From Catonia carolina (taxonomy: Eukaryota; Arthropoda; Insecta; Hemiptera; Achilidae): a DNA stretch of 64,000 bases. Shown here piece after piece: positions 63,404 through 64,000 of this stretch. The notes under the pieces are model-generated. The model saw only the letters and a list, made by a program, of their open reading frames with translations. It had not been told where the DNA came from and ran no database searches. Positions within the stretch are counted from its first letter, which is position 1; each line of letters begins with the position of its first letter. The stretch spans positions 3,878,226 through 3,942,225 of the forward strand of contig JAQMRL010000021.1 of the NCBI GenBank assembly GCA_035578175.1, in the 5' to 3' direction. A program made the translations under genes and the position numbers.

Positions 63404-63636
63404 TTGGGACAAGATTTGAGTCTGTGGAAGCTGTAAAAGAGAAAGCGGCACGTGTCCTAAAGGAGCTGACAGAAGATAACTTCCAGCACTGTTTCCAACA
63501 ATGGAAAATTTGCATGGAGCGTTGTAGGAATAGAGAAGAAGTGTAAATTGAAGGTGACAATAAGTTATTTTGTATAAAATTAAAATTAAATTTTTTACAA
63601 CGTCAGTCTCGTTATTTAATTGCCACACCTCGTTTT
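63404..63636 (+). mobile_element. mariner 3'-end fragment
   Basis: GACAAGATTTGAGTCTGTGG to the end repeat CCACACCTCG encodes GTRFESVEAVKEKAARVLK and DNFQHCFQQWKICMERC-type text, then an altered stop (GTGTAA). It matches 26780-26998 with about 5 percent difference by eye. Confidence 0.85.
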
Positions 63637-63681
63637 AACGAAAAGTTAATAGTAAAAATAAAGTAAATAAAATAAACTAAA

Positions 63682-63887
63682 CGCTGGCCGCATTGGCGCA
63701 GTTGGTAACGTGCTCGCCTCTCATCATGCGGTCCTGGGTTCGAATCCCACTCAGGCATGGCATATTTTCATACGTTACAAAAAATCATTTCATTCTCCAT
63801 TGAACAATAGTTACACCCCAACGTCGTCGCTAATGACCGTTGTAGTTGATGCGACGTTAAATAAATGAATTTAAAAAAAAATTAAAT
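63682..63887 (+). mobile_element. SINE-B, full-length copy
   Basis: TGGCGCAGTTGG is a perfect Pol III A box and GGTTCGAATCC a perfect B box. The anticodon-loop region CTCATCA suggests a tRNA-Met-type ancestor. The 3' part after CGTTACAAAAAATCAT differs from the copy at 60438. AATAAACTAAA flanks it on both sides (63671 and 63888). It is not a functional tRNA, because the acceptor arm does not pair. Confidence 0.88.
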
Positions 63888-63898
63888 AAATAAACTAA

Positions 63899-64000
63899 AA
63901 TCAGAAAATGTCTCAATCGTAAATAGAAAATCGATTATCAATGGTGGAAAAGCGTTTAAACTTTTTATTATTTATTCCTTTAATATGCTGTTGAAAGTTT
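63899..64000. other. AT-rich window end
   Basis: No feature recognised. Confidence 0.4.

Noticed and set aside
63682..63760. Functional tRNA gene
   Set aside because: A and B boxes are perfect, but the acceptor stem does not pair, an A-rich tail and target duplication are present, and a second copy lies at 60438; it is a SINE.

Overview
This window looks like nuclear DNA of an insect or another arthropod. It is strongly AT-rich and full of eukaryotic transposable elements. The few host exons are small, lie far apart and carry canonical GT-AG splice sites. I see no bacterial operon, rRNA gene, functional tRNA or CRISPR array. The species cannot be named from the sequence. The mix of mariner/Tc1, piggyBac, pogo-like, hAT, Helitron, RTE-like, Jockey-like and CR1/Jockey-like elements with tRNA-derived SINEs fits an insect, perhaps a hemipteran, but that is inference.

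The dominant component is one family of about 1 kb, with about 20 copies and by hand tally about 18 kb. Each copy has a 13-bp subterminal inverted repeat (ACTTTCTCTTGCC and its complement), a TG/CA microsatellite near the 5' end, and a small 3' hairpin just outside the 3' inverted repeat. No target duplication is visible, and copies often sit head to tail. This is the layout of DINE-1/HINE elements, the non-autonomous partners of Helentron rolling-circle transposons. Three SINE-type families are interspersed: SINE-A and SINE-B have clear Pol III A and B boxes, and SINE-C is about 395 bp with an AAC-repeat tail.

Layout. 0-12 kb: HINE-like copies, RTE-like LINE 3' ends whose tails have grown into GAA/TTC arrays, a cluster of SINE-C copies, and a 0.67-kb tandem duplication. 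11.8-17.2 kb: a long-armed foldback MITE, a 10-bp minisatellite, a large AT-rich palindrome and two piggyBac-like non-autonomous elements. 17-27 kb: SINE-A copies, RTE-like fragments with target duplications, a long-TIR Tc1/mariner derivative, a piggyBac-like element with iterated subterminal motifs, an RNase H LINE fragment and a mariner remnant. 27-35 kb: a Helitron, a three-unit tandem HINE array, a deleted piggyBac, and two Helitrons of one family nested in opposite directions. 36.4-40.9 kb: a two-exon gene for a small secreted cysteine-rich protein (CSalpha-beta/defensin-like, with EGF-like as the alternative); its 4-kb intron consists mostly of transposons. 41-46 kb: a pogo-like composite, a GC-rich solo LTR, and a SINE-C interrupted by SINE-A interrupted by hAT. 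46.9-60.1 kb: a candidate promoter with a first coding exon (47305-47337) and two microexons (53293-53331, 60043-60105) that share one reading phase, separated by LINEs, MITEs and HINE-like copies. 60-64 kb: a Jockey-like LINE that keeps both ends but is internally deleted, SINE-B copies, a LINE C-terminal fragment and a mariner 3' end.

No transposase or reverse transcriptase here is intact. The elements are deleted, frameshifted or mutated in catalytic residues, so the region is mainly a record of nested insertions around one or two small host genes. All coordinates and alignments were made by eye; element ends are exact where a target duplication is quoted and otherwise good to about 5-10 bp.
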